Assembly: GCA_964036665.1 (NCBI GenBank) | Contig: OZ038527.1 | Location: forward strand, 20,482,221-20,546,220 | DNA: 64,000 bases | Source of the DNA: Gordius sp. MW1 | Lineage: Eukaryota; Nematomorpha; Gordioida; Gordea; Gordiidae | Reading direction: 5' to 3' | Shown here: one piece after another, positions 1 through 12,599 of the stretch | Numbering within the stretch: position 1 is the first letter of the stretch | Layout of the letters: each line of letters opens with the position of its first letter | Notes under the pieces: model-generated | What the model was told of the DNA's origin: nothing | Databases searched by the model: none | The model's input: only the letters and a program-made list of their open reading frames with translations | Made by a program: the position numbers and the translations under genes

Positions 1-2771
1 CTTAGCCAGGAGTTTAATTATGGATTTAAGATGAGATGTGATTAAAGCCCGAATCGAATTTAATATAGCCATAGTTTTTAATTAATTTTAGCTGAGTTCG
101 GCCGCTTCATTTTCATTTTGAAATTGCATGAGCAAAATAATTCATAAATTAGGCGTAAAAACCTTTACTAATTATGGTCTTAAAAACTAATTAAAAATTC
201 TTATTTTATCCACTCCATATAGTGAGTGTTTATTTTATTTCATTATAAATTCAGCCAAAACAGATAGAAAGTGTTAGTTTAATTTTTAACTAGAACCTAA
301 CCCAACCCAAAGAGTTTTGGTTTTGCAATCACAGCCCAAGAAGCACTTTACTTTGAGTAAGACCCGATTTTAAAATTGAGTCTTTTAATCTCTAGATTCT
401 CTATCGCAGAGATGAAGCTTCCACCTAATGGTAGCAGAGGAGGGCGAGGGTTGGCTTCAGTATATTCGATTTGACGACTTTAATTGGACGCGTAATTATG
501 TGAAAAAATCTTTAATATAGAGCCAAAGAGGGCAGAGAGAAGTAAGGCAAGCGCTTTTCACCCCTTCTTACCTATATAAATAGTGCGCGTCGAGCAATTA
601 ATTTGCGCAGCGAGTGGGTTTCTTTTCTAAAGACACGACTCAATGCCATGGCCAATTTGCTATTATAATTTAGGGTGCTTGACTCAGAAATTGGGTTTAC
701 CGATACTAATTATCTATACCCTCACATTTTTTTCTCTTTTGCTTATCCGATAAGGATTGCATTTCATAACTTGATCAAGGAGCATACACTATTATAAATC
801 CTTGCTTGAGGAAGAGGCTATAATGAAAATATTATTATTGATTAATATTTTCTTTTTGACATGGAAAAATTAGTTTATTAGTTATCGATTATTTATGCTC
901 AGCCCAAAACCCCTTTTAATAATGTGTGTGATTAGTTCGATTTAATCGCTTTACACCACAAAATCAGTGGGGTTCATTTTAAATGACTATAATGACCCAC
1001 TTGTCCTTGCGCGCGACGCGAAGGATTAACCAAATAATGTCACACAAATTAAAATATTTATTAAAATTAATTTTAATGTAATAATAAGGGCGATTCTAAG
1101 GGATAGTTGCTTCAAAGGTTTAGTTTTGACCTCCAAATAAGTGCCTAAATTAGGGCCAATAAATTTAGATATGAAATCAACAAAAAACCAAATTTGGATG
1201 CTGAAGGCATTTAAAAATTACCGGAAGATTCATGTGTGAATTGAATACTATCTCCAAGCTAAGTTGCAACTTACTAAATTCTATTCAACTTCACTTATTA
1301 CGTGGTTTATTGGCCAAGTATAATAATTTCGAACTAATACAAATCAAAAAACATTACTTACTAATTAAAATTAGTAATTTTTCTTTCATAATAGGTTAAT
1401 CGCATTATTATTAATATTTATCAGTTTAAGGCATTAAGAAGGGAGTACTGAATATTACAGTATCTGTGGTGTGTTTAATAAAAGTTTAACTTAGGAAACG
1501 GGTGACCTGAAAATGTTGTTATATTAACAAGGCAGGTTATAAATAATCACAAAAATCGATTTTTAGAGATTATAGGATTATATGACTGATGTGTGTATAT
1601 GTTTTGTTATAGAATATTTGATGTTGTGTCAAAATTTATTCAAAATTAAATATATTAGCACAAGTCTAGCATTCAAAAAAGGTGTAATTAAAACATAAAT
1701 TATGTAATATAAATTACATTCGCATCTATTTAAAATTTTATAAACAACTGAAAGGTTTTGTAAAATATACTCACCATACTTTGTCTAATTTAAAGCGAAT
1801 AGAAGAGGCAAATCATTAATTTTTATGAATAGGCAGTCGAAAATTTATTTTGTAAACTTAATTTCCATCATGTGTAGTTTTTATAATATAAAGGTGTATT
1901 TGAAATTTAATGTAAAAATATTAATAAATTCTAACTCGTGCAAACCATGAATCCCAAGTTTAATTATATGAGAGGCATTGTAAATATATCAATTGTTTTT
2001 AAATGCTGTACCAAATGAAAACAACATTTATTAAGATCTTTAAATTAATGCTTATTTGTTCATAAAACAAACGAACTTTCCACTTAAGTTTATTTAATTT
2101 TTTGAATTTTGCTTCGTATAAAATGATCATTCCCTAAGGAAAAAATCCAAATTTTAGGAAGAGGCCATTGACTAGGAGAGACTTTTAGTGAAATCAATTG
2201 CTTGAAATGATTAATTAGATTTTCACCCAGAAAAAGATGGTAACATATGTAAATTTCACTTCCTCGCTATTTAACAATGCCCGTCCGAACCCATATTGTC
2301 CATACCATACATGGATCTGCCCAATCTTTTTTGATAAGGCAAACTCGCTTGAGGAACGTCAGTTACTTAGAGTTATTAATTCAATCATGCACATAATATA
2401 TTAGAAATCTTATTAGAAAGATTACAAATGCAAATATTACAAATTCTCGATCCAATCCAAGACATTATTAGTTCGTTAATGTCGCATTGATCATTTATAT
2501 GGAAAGTAATGACCCTTAAGATATAAGTAATTCCTTCGCAATTTATTCCACTAACAATGTATAGGGATGGATTTTCAAAATATTATTATCATCTCCGCTA
2601 TTTGTTAATGTTCCATTTACTGACCAAATGGCTTAACCTTTTAATTTAGTATTCTGCAAAAATGGTTATGTCCAAATTCGGGCAAATTTTATGAAACAGA
2701 AATCTTAATTAAATTGATGATTTTTATAACTTTTAAACATTTGTTTTTACAATTTATTGATTATGAGTGAT
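1..2771. other. upstream flank, no gene seen
   Basis: AT-rich DNA without a convincing coding region or splice-linked exon on either strand. The only notable items are a TATA-like box near 573 and scattered A/T-rich simple sequence. It lies upstream of the first recognised FRMPD4-like exon, so it may hold untranslated leader or promoter sequence, but nothing proves this. Confidence 0.5.
573..582 (+). promoter_or_regulatory. candidate TATA box (TATATAAATA)
   Basis: A good TATA match is followed by a locally GC-richer stretch (GTGCGCGTCGAGC) and a possible start region about 30 bases on, near 603-610. It could serve an upstream leader exon of the FRMPD4-like gene 6.4 kb downstream. AT-rich DNA gives such matches by chance and I see no clear initiator or following coding exon, so this is only a candidate. 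Confidence 0.25.
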
Positions 2772-2906
2772 CATGGGTGTAGCCAGAATTGGGATTAGGG
2801 AGGGGCAAAATCATCATTTTTTGAAATTTTAGCCATACTTTTAATGAATTTCAATAAATTTTTTGATTTAGAGGGGAACAGCCCCCCCCCCGTAGCTACG
2901 CCTATG
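2772..2906. mobile_element. short MITE, CATGGGYGTAGCCA family
   Basis: A 135-bp element starts CATGGGTGTAGCCA and ends GTAGCTACGCCTATG, giving imperfect terminal inverted repeats. It is flanked by near-identical 8-bp repeats, tgagtgat at 2764-2771 and taagtgat at 2907-2914, as expected for a hAT-type insertion. Its interior (GGGGCAAAATCATCATTTTT... and a C tract) closely matches the copy at 55372-55525. It is too short to code for anything. Confidence 0.7.
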
Positions 2907-2914
2907 TAAGTGAT

Positions 2915-5900
2915 ACATATACCTTAGTTGATAAATATTTATTAGATCACTTTGTTTGCCGACTTCAAAATTTTATCAAATTTGATCATATTTTATCCAT
3001 GGTTAATTTAGCTATGAAAACTCAGCTAATCTAAATGATGCGCCAAATCATAAAAATATAAGGTTGAATTAATGTTATTTAGCATTCTATCACCAGAGTT
3101 TCATATAACCCAGTATCCACTGCTAACAAACGGGCACTGACTAATATGTTGATACTGAGAATTCGCTGAATATAGCGTTTAGTATTGACGGGTTTATTCT
3201 TAACACCCCGCAAAAACGCTTTTTATCGGCGCTAGCCCCAATCCAGTCCGATTTTTTATCCGAACCGACTCGAGTCTAATATTTTTTAAATTCTTTGCCC
3301 AATCCGAATCCGATGCAAGTCAACTTTATTAATTTAAAGCTTTTAGGCATAAAGTTGCGATGGAATTATTACATTAAAAATTATAATGATTAAAGTATAT
3401 GAAAACCAAATAATTTGTTACAATTTTTTTATGATCAGATTTTTGTTTATTTGTAGCAGAAACATTGTTATAATTTAATCAACTAAAATTTTTAAATATA
3501 ATAATCAAACTTTAAAGTTAGAAATATTTATTTAATGGCTTACAAAATCGTAGTTGAAATATAATTTTTTTAAAGTCTCCATAGACACAATATATATTTT
3601 TAAGAGTATATTTAAAAATCGAAATATAATTTTACGGATTAGAACAAAAAATAGATATTTCTAAGAAGCTGGTGTTTATAAAGCTAAATTATAAAACTTG
3701 TATAAACATTCTATATTATATAATGAAGATGGGCTAATTCAGAATTATTTAAATTGTTATTTGACTAGGGCTTGCTTTGGGTGTAAAGCCGTCTGTTTAG
3801 AGCTCTAGTTCTTATTAAAATAGATTTCTATTTAAGTGGAATATTTTAAAATACTTCTCTCTCGTTAAGAATTTTGTCCAAAGGACCCTACATCTTCAAA
3901 ATTCTCAGCATAAAGTGTATTTTCTATATTACAGGACCCTTAAAAAATTTGTATTCCAATTTACACCTGGATTATGGGAAAATAATATTAACACTTTTTG
4001 GTTTTAGGTTTCAACTGAGGAGTTTTATCTTTTTTATAATTGCAATTAGTAACCAATAAAAAGCTGTTAGGTATAACGTTCATAAAAACGATTAAAGGAG
4101 TCTCGCTATATAAGCTATTAATTTAATGACCTGCTAAGTTTCTAATTTATTAACTCTTTATAATTTGGCTGCAATAAGAAGAAACTTTTGTACTGTTTTT
4201 GGCTAGGATTTGGTGAAAAAGCCCATCTTTTGTATATTTAACGGAAACTTAATATGAAATATAAGGCTTTATATGTCATATGGTCAATGAAAAACCTTAT
4301 CCATTAATGGAAAACTTACAAAGTATTTTTGTAATAAAATCATTAAATTTCAACCACAGGACTCATTAGACGTAGTTTTATAAACTTACTTATATTCGTA
4401 GAGTCGTATTTAAAATTGATATCTTTGCAAATAATGCGAATTTTTACTTTACGACATAACGGATGGTACACAACTCTTAAATTAGTTTTTACAATTTCGG
4501 CTAAATTTGGAAATGTTTCTAAATATATATAAGTTATTACATTATTTTGACTCGAATATTACTATAAAAAATGATAATAAGGGAGGTATTTAATGCAAAT
4601 GACTTACATTCTATTTAATAGTATATATAAACCTTAAAACATTAAAAATTAAATAATAAAAAAAGACTAAATAAATGACATATTATTCTGTAGAACTAGT
4701 ACGTTGCTCCTTACAAAGCCTATAATTTCGGAAATTACCTAAGTAGAGAGTAAAAAATATTATCACTAACATTTTATATCTCTAAATTATTAATGATAAA
4801 GTGCTAAAATTTATGACCCTTAAATTCTTTTTATGGTTTCAATGGATGCATTTAATGGTCAAATTTAATAAAATTTATAAGGACTTTCATTTTTCTGCCC
4901 AAAAATGGCCATCTCCTCAACCCGATAGATCATTAATTTTATTATATTATATTTGACACATATACAAAGGTATGAAATATTATAATTTCGGGATTTTCTA
5001 GGGTTGTTGCCACGAAATATATTTAAATTAATAGGAGAATTATAAAAATGCCACAAAATTTCAATCAAATATATAAAATTGTGCAGAGGAAATTTACCTT
5101 TTCAATGCATTAAAAATAATTTGACATAATTTATATTTTAATTGTATACATATATGAGATCAATTCAGATTCAAGATCCATAAATTGTCAATTTAACAAT
5201 TTACTCGTAATTTTCTCATTCAAGAAATTCTTAAAGGTCTAGAATTTTATTTAAAATAAAGTTCTAACGTCTGAACCATATTTTGGGCAAGGCAGGACAG
5301 GTGAGATTATTATTAAATAGATACACTATGACTTAAGAATATGATATATATTGATTTTAAAATTTGAATTAAAAGCTATTTCTTATTTAATCAATTATTT
5401 GATATGCTTAAATAAAGTCTTCCATCAGGATTAATTAAATACTAAGTTTACTGAATATTAAAATAGAAAATGTCAAGCAAAATTTTTTTACAATTAAAGC
5501 ACAGTTTACATTACATCACAATTAGTAAAATTAATAATACATTGCGATTTTAAAAATTAATTTTGTAAATTTTATATCATGTATTTCTACTTTATACATA
5601 TTGAGGTAGATTATGAAATATTTTCCTATTTACATATATCCCAAATTGCTCCATAAAGCCCCGGTTCTCCCCTATTTCCATTTTCAATAAATGGATGTTG
5701 TTATTATGGAGATTAAACGCTGCATAGCGTAGCGCTTAATTTTCATCAATAATATTATTTCTATTATGTGTGAAATAAACACCTGCAACGTCTCTCTAGG
5801 TTAATCTGCTCGCCGGTTTCAAAAATTTAAAAGCCAGGGCTGAACCCGTTAAAACAATAAATGAAAGGCCCGGGCCCGACCAACCTATTTGATACAAAAC

Positions 5901-6984
5901 CTGGGCCAATTTTTATCTTGCTTAATTTAATTTTTTTTATCAAAATTACTTGAAAAATATATTTTCTTACAGATTTTGATAGCAATCATGGTAAAAGTAA
6001 TTAGTCAACTATAATATACGGTCTCAAACGAGTTACTCTTTCATGTAATTTTATGTATATTTTTTAAATAAGACTAATATATCCACCCGCTGGCATTCAG
6101 CAAAAGGCAAGGAAGATGAATTGCCGCTACTTAAATTTAAAAAAACATATGTAATTTTTATTTTCAAAATTGCAAAAAAAACATTATCTTTCCCTCCATA
6201 TCCCCACACTTTATCTAGGCTAAAACTGTCCCCCAGGTAAAATTCTTAAATAAAGGAGTGATTAGCATTATTTATTATAAAAACATACATTAGTCATAAT
6301 AAATTATGTATATAAGCTAACGTGCCCACTAATAAATCAATTTTAACATTTTTTGTCAGCTATTTTAAAAAAAAGTATATTTCAGGTAAACCTTTAATAT
6401 ATAAAAAAAATTATTATCACAATTGACTACAATACCTTTAGCAAAAGGTTTACCTTGTTCCATTTTTATTACTGTTCAACCATCTCGATTCATTATATTA
6501 AACAATATTAAAATTAATTTATAATTTAATTTAATTTACAGTGCAAATTTAAGAGAATGCTAATTGTTCGTGAAAGCCTTTAAAGACTTCTTAGTCTCCT
6601 TATTGTCTCAAGTAATGTGGACACTGGGCTTTGATTGAATAACCATAATCTGTCATCAATACCATTGACAACGTACTCGCGTCCCCTCACAGCACCAAAA
6701 TTTTCAATTTTTTCCAACACAATTTATCATCGCAAAAAACGGAGAGAACAAACAAGGGAAGGGAAAGCATGTGAGCTAAAATTTGGAAAATAAAAATTGG
6801 ATTAAATATTTGACATTTCTAGCCAACTGCCCCCCCCCCCCCGTCTCTATTTTTGAGCGGATTAGCACTTTATCCAAGCACCTCGTGTTAGAGTCTACTG
6901 CCATGCAAATCCGGCCTTATTTTGGATTTTAAGGTTCTATTCCATTCCTCCTGGCAACTTTGCATTTGAAAAATTATTTTGGTG
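2915..6984. other. AT-rich flank with two GC-richer repeat scraps
   Basis: No gene is seen. The stretch 3225-3320 (CCAATCCAGTCCGA..., CCGACTCGAGTC) and the stretch 5810-5905 (GGCCCGGGCCCGACC) look like degraded pieces of the GC-rich hAT-type MITEs that are better preserved elsewhere in the window. A run of 14 C lies at about 6829-6842. Between 6900 and 6984 the sequence leads into the first FRMPD4-like exon, and an in-frame TGA lies just before its ATG. Confidence 0.45.
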
Positions 6985-7085
6985 ATGGCTATGTCGCAAG
7001 AGAAACTGTTGGATGAAATTAATTCCTATTTACCCGAATTCTGGAAGGCTCAAATTACACCCTACGGACGCTTGTTCTACCACAA
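6985..7085 (+). CDS. FRMPD4/Preso-like scaffold protein, exon 1 (start and half of WW1)
   Basis: First recognised coding exon of a WW-WW-PDZ-FERM scaffold protein related to FRMPD4 (Preso). In vertebrates that family sits at synapses and in the cell cortex and links PDZ ligands, mGluR/Homer and LGN-type partners to the membrane. The seven exons seen here join in frame to 250 residues, and the gene runs off the right edge. This exon encodes residues 1-33 plus two bases of codon 34. WW1 starts at LPEFWK (16-21) and continues through YGRLFYH. The ATG at 6985 was chosen because TGA lies in frame just upstream, although an upstream exon spliced into this one is not excluded. The donor is AA|GTATAAT at 7086, phase 2. 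The next exon is 50 kb away, yet the joined sequence completes the WW domain. Confidence 0.8.
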
Positions 7086-7439
7086 GTATAATTTAATTGC
7101 CCATGAAATTGTTTGTAATCAATAAGATTTAATATGATATTCGAATAAGTTGTTAAGGATTATATTCCTCAAATTATGCATTTTCTGATGGCAAACTATA
7201 TATATGCATGTCATTTTACCTCAAAATATGGTTACATATGTTGTCTAAATTGTTTTATAAGTTGATACTTTGGAGGTTAACTGCCAAACAATTTTAAAAA
7301 TCATTCGTTGAGTCTTTTCAACTTTTGTAGTAAATATTTAATAATTTATTGGCAGATTTTAAGCTTTGCACTTGTAAAAGTTGACGCAGGAAAAAATTCG
7401 CAAAAAATGCGAGTGTTTGATGTCCGTATAAATAGTCCT

Positions 7440-7590
7440 ACCCATATATGGGCCCCCCCTCCCCCTAAATTACGAGAAAAAAAAATTTCAATGCAAAAAA
7501 TTAAAAATTAAAAAAAATTATGTTTTGCCCCCCTCTAAATGAACTTTTAAACGTTTTGCCCCCCCCCCCTAATTCAAAACCTGGGTACGA
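7440..7590. mobile_element. degraded MITE of the CATGGGCGTACGCAGG family
   Basis: The right half (about 7515-7585) holds the GCCCCCCTCTAAATGAAC motif, a C tract and ...AATTCAAAACCTGGGTACG. These match the intact copy at 24777-24958 almost base for base. The left terminus is eroded and no target duplication is visible. Confidence 0.6.
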
Positions 7591-10440
7591 ACTTATATGT
7601 TGTCTATTTAATTTAATGGTGCAAGACATTAAATCGGCACCATTTAATTTCATTATTTTTTTATCGATGCACAACTCTCAAATTGGGGGAATAACTAGCA
7701 TAGATGGATTTAAATGGTTTAATAAAAAATAACAATATTATGAATCATACCTAATAATTGTTAGAACTCGGCTGCTTAAATTATGTTGCCTTATAATTTT
7801 AAAATAACATGATTATTTATTTTTTAAAGTCATAGGCTTAGTCAGGGGGAGGCACAGAAGGGTGACTGTTTCCCTCTAGATTTAAAAAATTCTTTAAAAT
7901 TTATAATAATTATGACTACTCTTATAAAAGTTATCATTTTGCCCATCCTAAATCCTTATTGCCCCCCTCTAGTTCTAATCTTAGTTATGTCCATGTTTAA
8001 GGTATTGTTTTGCTTAAAGATTTAGTGTCAAATTTTAAATCGTTATTTGTAACATGCCCTATAAACTTACTATTTTATAACATATAAGTTTAAATAAGTT
8101 AAATAACTTATGAGAGGGAAAATGATGATTATTGAAATTAAGATCATAATTTAATTATTAATTAAAGCTTTTTTCTGGAATCTACTGATTTTGAGTAACA
8201 ACCCAGTGACAAGAAAAGTCACAGAAAAAGTTTGTTAAATAAATTATAAGGAGCAAATAATATACCAGTGTCCACTTGCACATCCTCTTGCAAGATGCCA
8301 AATTAATAAAAACATTTTCTTGATTAATAATAGTTGCCACATTGTTTAATTTGAACAAAGATACAAAGCCCCTATGCTATGCAGATATACATGTATGTAC
8401 ATTACTTTAATTATGTGAATAATATACTCTTCAATAAACCTTTTTTTCCAATGTTTTAATCATTTAATTCGCTACCTATTTTCTGCCTAGCTCAATAATC
8501 GTATTACCATTATAACTACGGTTTGTTAATCCTCAGTAACTTTCCAGCCTTAGATATCTATTATTAATGAAAATATTAAAAACCCAGAATAGTGAATTTT
8601 TGGTATGGTCTAGAATCTAAACAGTATTCACATTTTATTTGTTAAATGATACAGAGATCCAAGAGAAGGACTGTAGCGAGGTTTGGACAGATAAATTTGC
8701 ATGATCCTGTTTGAATTTTTATCATTAACAATGAAATTATTACGATTTATTTAAGAAAATCTAATTTTTTTTGTACATTTAACCTTATATAGCAAAAGCA
8801 TGAAGTGTGCGAATTAGGTGAATATTGAGATGGGTTGATCTATAATTTAACTATAATTAATAAAAATCAATTAGCGCAATTAGTAGCATCTATCAAAAAT
8901 TTGTGGCCGTAAACGGATGTAATCTTTACCTTTTATATGCTATATCAGTTGTTTTTAATTGAAAAGTCATTGTCCTCCTCAAAATTATAAATATAGATAT
9001 TAAGAAGAATGCGATGTGTTTGACTACCAAAAATTAAGTTAACACTTTTTAAATAGGAATGTAAGATCAATGTATACTGTTTGAATGTGAATAATATTAC
9101 TAATTTGCACTCTTTAATAAATTATTGCATAAATTTATTGAGAGTTGCGTTGTAAGATTTATTCGATGTAAAAAATCCTATTTGAGGGGGGAACAAAACA
9201 ATAGTATTTTGAATTCCTATCTTTTTTTGTCCTTGGTTAAGCCCATCCCTATCTGGTCTGCATCTAGAACCCCCTAGACACTATAACCACGCATGTAGTT
9301 TTAGCGTCATTCTGAATAGGGATTAATAATTAAGTTGATTAATAATCGTTTATTAGTTAGATATGTTTAATTATTTATATCAAATTTGTATTATTTTTTA
9401 AATTGCTTATTTTGTGCAATTTACTTGTAGGGAAAAAATACTGGAAATCTGCTTTTAAAAACTGTGATCTAAAAATCGCTATTAAAGAGTTAATTTTTGG
9501 TAAACAATTATTCAAATATTTAATGAACCCGACATCGACACTGTTTTTAATAATTAAAAACTCTTGTTTTGGCACATGCTTTATTAAAATCATGAAATTC
9601 ATAATTAGTTAAAGCCTTATTCTTACACGAAAGTAATAAACTTTCAAGATCAAGCTTGAAAAACATTAAATTTTAGTCAATTTCTCTCGGTTAAGCGTTC
9701 TAGAGTCAAAGACATGAATAAAAAATGACATAAGTGAACTTCTATATATTAAAATTAATCAATATAGCATGATTACCCCTGTTTAAAAAGATAATTTATT
9801 GACATTTTGATTGAGACATATATCTTTGTAATTAAAAAAATAAAAATTTCAACTTTGCTATTCTTAATCAAAATGGTCGAAAAATTAAATTATACTGAGT
9901 TATTTAAGGTTATCGATTAATTATAAGTACCTTCAATTTTTATTAATCTATGTATGGTGTGACTGTCTGTTTATGCCTAAAACACCTAATGGCTCTTATT
10001 TTTAAGCCATATGGTTAATAAATCCATTATCTAAAAAAATCATGTAATTATATCAGTAACAAAACTTGAAGTGTATAATCTGTGGCCATGGTAAAATTTT
10101 TATTACTGCAATCATTGTACATTAATTTCTTTTTACTAAACATTAATTGTATATGAGAAAGAGCTTTTGCCCTTATTAAAAAAAATTGCAAATAAAACAT
10201 GTCTCTTCCCAAAAATGAGATATTTTTCAATGTCTACATTTATTACAACTATTTTTTTTTGTAAATAGCTTAATAAGCTTTTTTCCTTAATACCAGACCA
10301 TCAACAAATATATAGTGTTGGGAATGATCATTCATTTTGTAAAATCAGTTAATAGATTTCTCTATGACTTGGCTGAACTTTTATATTTGTTTAAATTTAA
10401 AATATCTATGCAAAACCACATATTAATTGCTATGCAATTT
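7591..10440. other. intronic AT-rich DNA with faint MITE remnants
   Basis: No gene is seen. The stretches 7830-7995 and 9183-9297 contain G/C tracts and AGGCTTAGTCAGG or CCACGCATG motifs, and they resemble eroded copies of the short CATGGGCGTA MITEs. Open frames on both strands near 9375-9612 overlap one another and have no family-like features. Confidence 0.4.
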
Positions 10441-10605
10441 ATGGGCTCGTTTTTTGGTGTCCGTCCGTCCGTTGTCCGTTACCCTCCCTATCTATTTGCA
10501 TTGGGTATATTAGGTTATCGCTTTTTTAAATTAATGCATGAGAAAGAGGTGCCCCACCCCTCATCTCTATCTCCCTCGGTGTGTTATATATAAAATTTGT
10601 TAAAT
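10441..10605. repeat. dispersed repeat fragment with CCGTCCGTCC motif
   Basis: The stretch GCTATGCAATTTATGG followed by CTCG and a GTCCGTCCGTCCGTTGTCC motif recurs near 51040-51100 with the same order of blocks. The two places share a repeat of unknown class. The palindromic AATTGCTATGCAATT piece also appears inside the minisatellite immediately downstream. Confidence 0.5.
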
Positions 10606-11800
10606 TATCTATTATATAATAAAAATAGATAAAAGTTGTTTACTTTTAATGCTATGCAATTTAACTAGTTATATAATAAACATAAATAAAAGTTGTGTAC
10701 TTTTTAATTGCTATGCAATTTAACTAGTTTTGGGGTTAGAATCCCGGAGTTTTTTTTGACTCTTATGATTGTTCTTGTTACTATCATTGATAATAAGAAT
10801 TTTTGGCCGTCCGCTGACTGCTGACCAATGAAAAAAATGACCATTGGCCAAAATGTGAATCGAAATTATTTTTTTCGTTTTTTTTTGACTATTATGATTG
10901 TTCCTGTTTCTACCATTGCTATTATGACTTTTTGGCCGTCCGCTGGCTGCTGACCAATGTTATATAATAAACATAAATAAAAGTTGTTTACTTTTAATTG
11001 CTATACAATTTAACTAGTTTTTGGGTTAGAATCCCGGAGTTTTTTTTGACTCTTATGATTGTTCTTGTTACTATAATTGATAATAAGACTTTTTGGCCGT
11101 CCGTTGGCTGCTGACCAATGAAAAAAATGACCATTGGCCAAAATGTGAATCCGAGTTTATTTTTTCGTTTTTTTTTGACTATTATGATTGTTCCTGTTAC
11201 TACCATTGCTATTATGACTTTTTGGCCGTCCGCTGGCTCCTGACCGATGGAAAAAATGACCATTGGCCAAAATGTGAATCGAAATTATTTTTTTCGTTTT
11301 TTTTGACTATTATGATTGTTCCTGTTCCTACTATTGCTATTATGACTTTTTGGCCGTCCGCTGGCTGCTGACCAATGGAATAAAATGACCATTGGCCAAA
11401 ATGTGATTCGAAAACTTTTTTGTCGTTTTTTTTTTGACTATTATGAATTTATATCCACTTTTACCGTGTCCTGGCTGCTGACCAATGGAAAAAAATGACC
11501 ATTGGCCAAAGTGAGCATCAAAATTTTTTTTCCGTTTTTTTGGCTATCATTGACTTATAGAGTATCTGTTGGTACTGACCAATAGAGAAAAAGTGACCAT
11601 TGGCCAAATTTTATATATTGTATAACCAATGAAGCTAGTCAGACGTTCAATCCACTGAGCTATTAGACCTCAAAATATTTTTGAATATTATATCACTTAT
11701 AAATAGCATAACATTTTTTTGACCTTCCGCTGGCTACTGACCAACGAAAAAATGATCATTGGCCAAATAAATCGAAAATTTTTCGTTTTTGAATAGGTTA
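10606..11800. repeat. minisatellite array with higher-order structure
   Basis: Two unit types alternate. Type A (about 60 bases) carries ATAAAAGTTGTTTAC and AATTGCTATGCAATT then TAACTAG, and occurs near 10612, 10669 and 10962. Type B (about 125 bases) carries TGACTATTATGATTGTTCC, TTTTTGGCCGTCCGCTGG and GACCAATGGAAAAAATGACC, and repeats at least seven times to about 11790 with increasing divergence. Each B unit includes a CCAATGG...CCATTGG inverted repeat able to fold. Related, inverted B material lies at 29100-29180 and 30470-30720. The A unit (hairpin then CTAG) resembles a Helitron 3' terminus, which is an inference only. Confidence 0.8.
11631..11670 (-). repeat. tRNA-like SINE head (A-box match)
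   Basis: On the minus strand the sequence reads AGGTCTAATAGCTCAGTGG then ATTGAACGTCTGACTAGC. This looks like the acceptor 5' strand, D-arm and A box of a tRNA (TAGCTCAGTGG is a canonical A box). No matching T-arm or B box follows, and minisatellite-type sequence comes next, so this is a tRNA-derived repeat head and not a tRNA gene. Confidence 0.5.
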
Positions 11801-12599
11801 CTATTGATAATTACCCTATGCCCTCCCCTACAAGTACCTATTAATTGTTTAAATTAAAATATTTTGTTCTTGTTGATATTTGTTAAATTATCTATAATAT
11901 ATTTTTGATTTTTTTAAGCCTATATTACATTTTGCTCATTTTGGGAACTATTTGAAACGGCGTATAAATACACATTAACCGGCTATATTTTTAAAGGTTC
12001 TGATTGGTTTTTGGCATAATATAACATGTATTACGCAACTAGATGCAAACACTAAATCTAACCCTAACCCTTGCCTATATTACATTTTGCCTATATTACA
12101 TTTTGCCTATAATGGAAAATTTGTATAAATAATTAATTAATCATTAGGCATTTAATACCCCCCTATAGGCATTCTCGCCCCTTCCCACCTTTCTCGCCCA
12201 TAAATTGCATAGCAAATATGATACATTTATACGAAGTACAGATGAGTCGTCCCCCCTTCCCTTCCCCTCTTCCCTTCCCTTCTCCCCCTTCCCACGAGGG
12301 CCGAAGGCCCGAGTTTTTTTCGTTTAATGATCGATAATTTATATGCTTTAATTATTGTCTTCCTTTCATTTTCTTATTCACTAAATACGTTAATTTAAAA
12401 GGCCCAAAATTATACCATTTTTTAATAAACAAAATACTTATTAATATGGCTCCTATCCATTTATTTATCGTTTAATATTTGAGAGATATAAAAATAATAG
12501 TAATAAGATATTTTGTTGTATTATTACAAATGCCAGAATCGAAAAGATTGGCTTTGGATTTATAAAACCCAGAAAATGTTTAAAGGATAGTCGACAACT
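11801..12599. other. intronic DNA with short repeats and a polypyrimidine tract
   Basis: No gene is seen. A 16-base unit, CCTATATTACATTTTG, occurs near 11920 and twice around 12075-12110. The stretch 12249-12293 on the plus strand is almost pure C/T (CCCTTCCC blocks) and could adopt unusual structure. CTAACCCTAACCC at about 12056 is only two telomere-like units and is not a telomere. Confidence 0.45.

Noticed and set aside
9375..9612. Overlapping open frames on both strands, a possible small gene
   Set aside because: Both are AT-driven, overlap almost fully, and show no motif, splice partner or promoter.
12056..12072. CTAACCCTAACCC telomere-like repeat (also near 48550)
   Set aside because: Only about two units each, in the middle of an intron, with no longer array. 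Chance or repeat debris.
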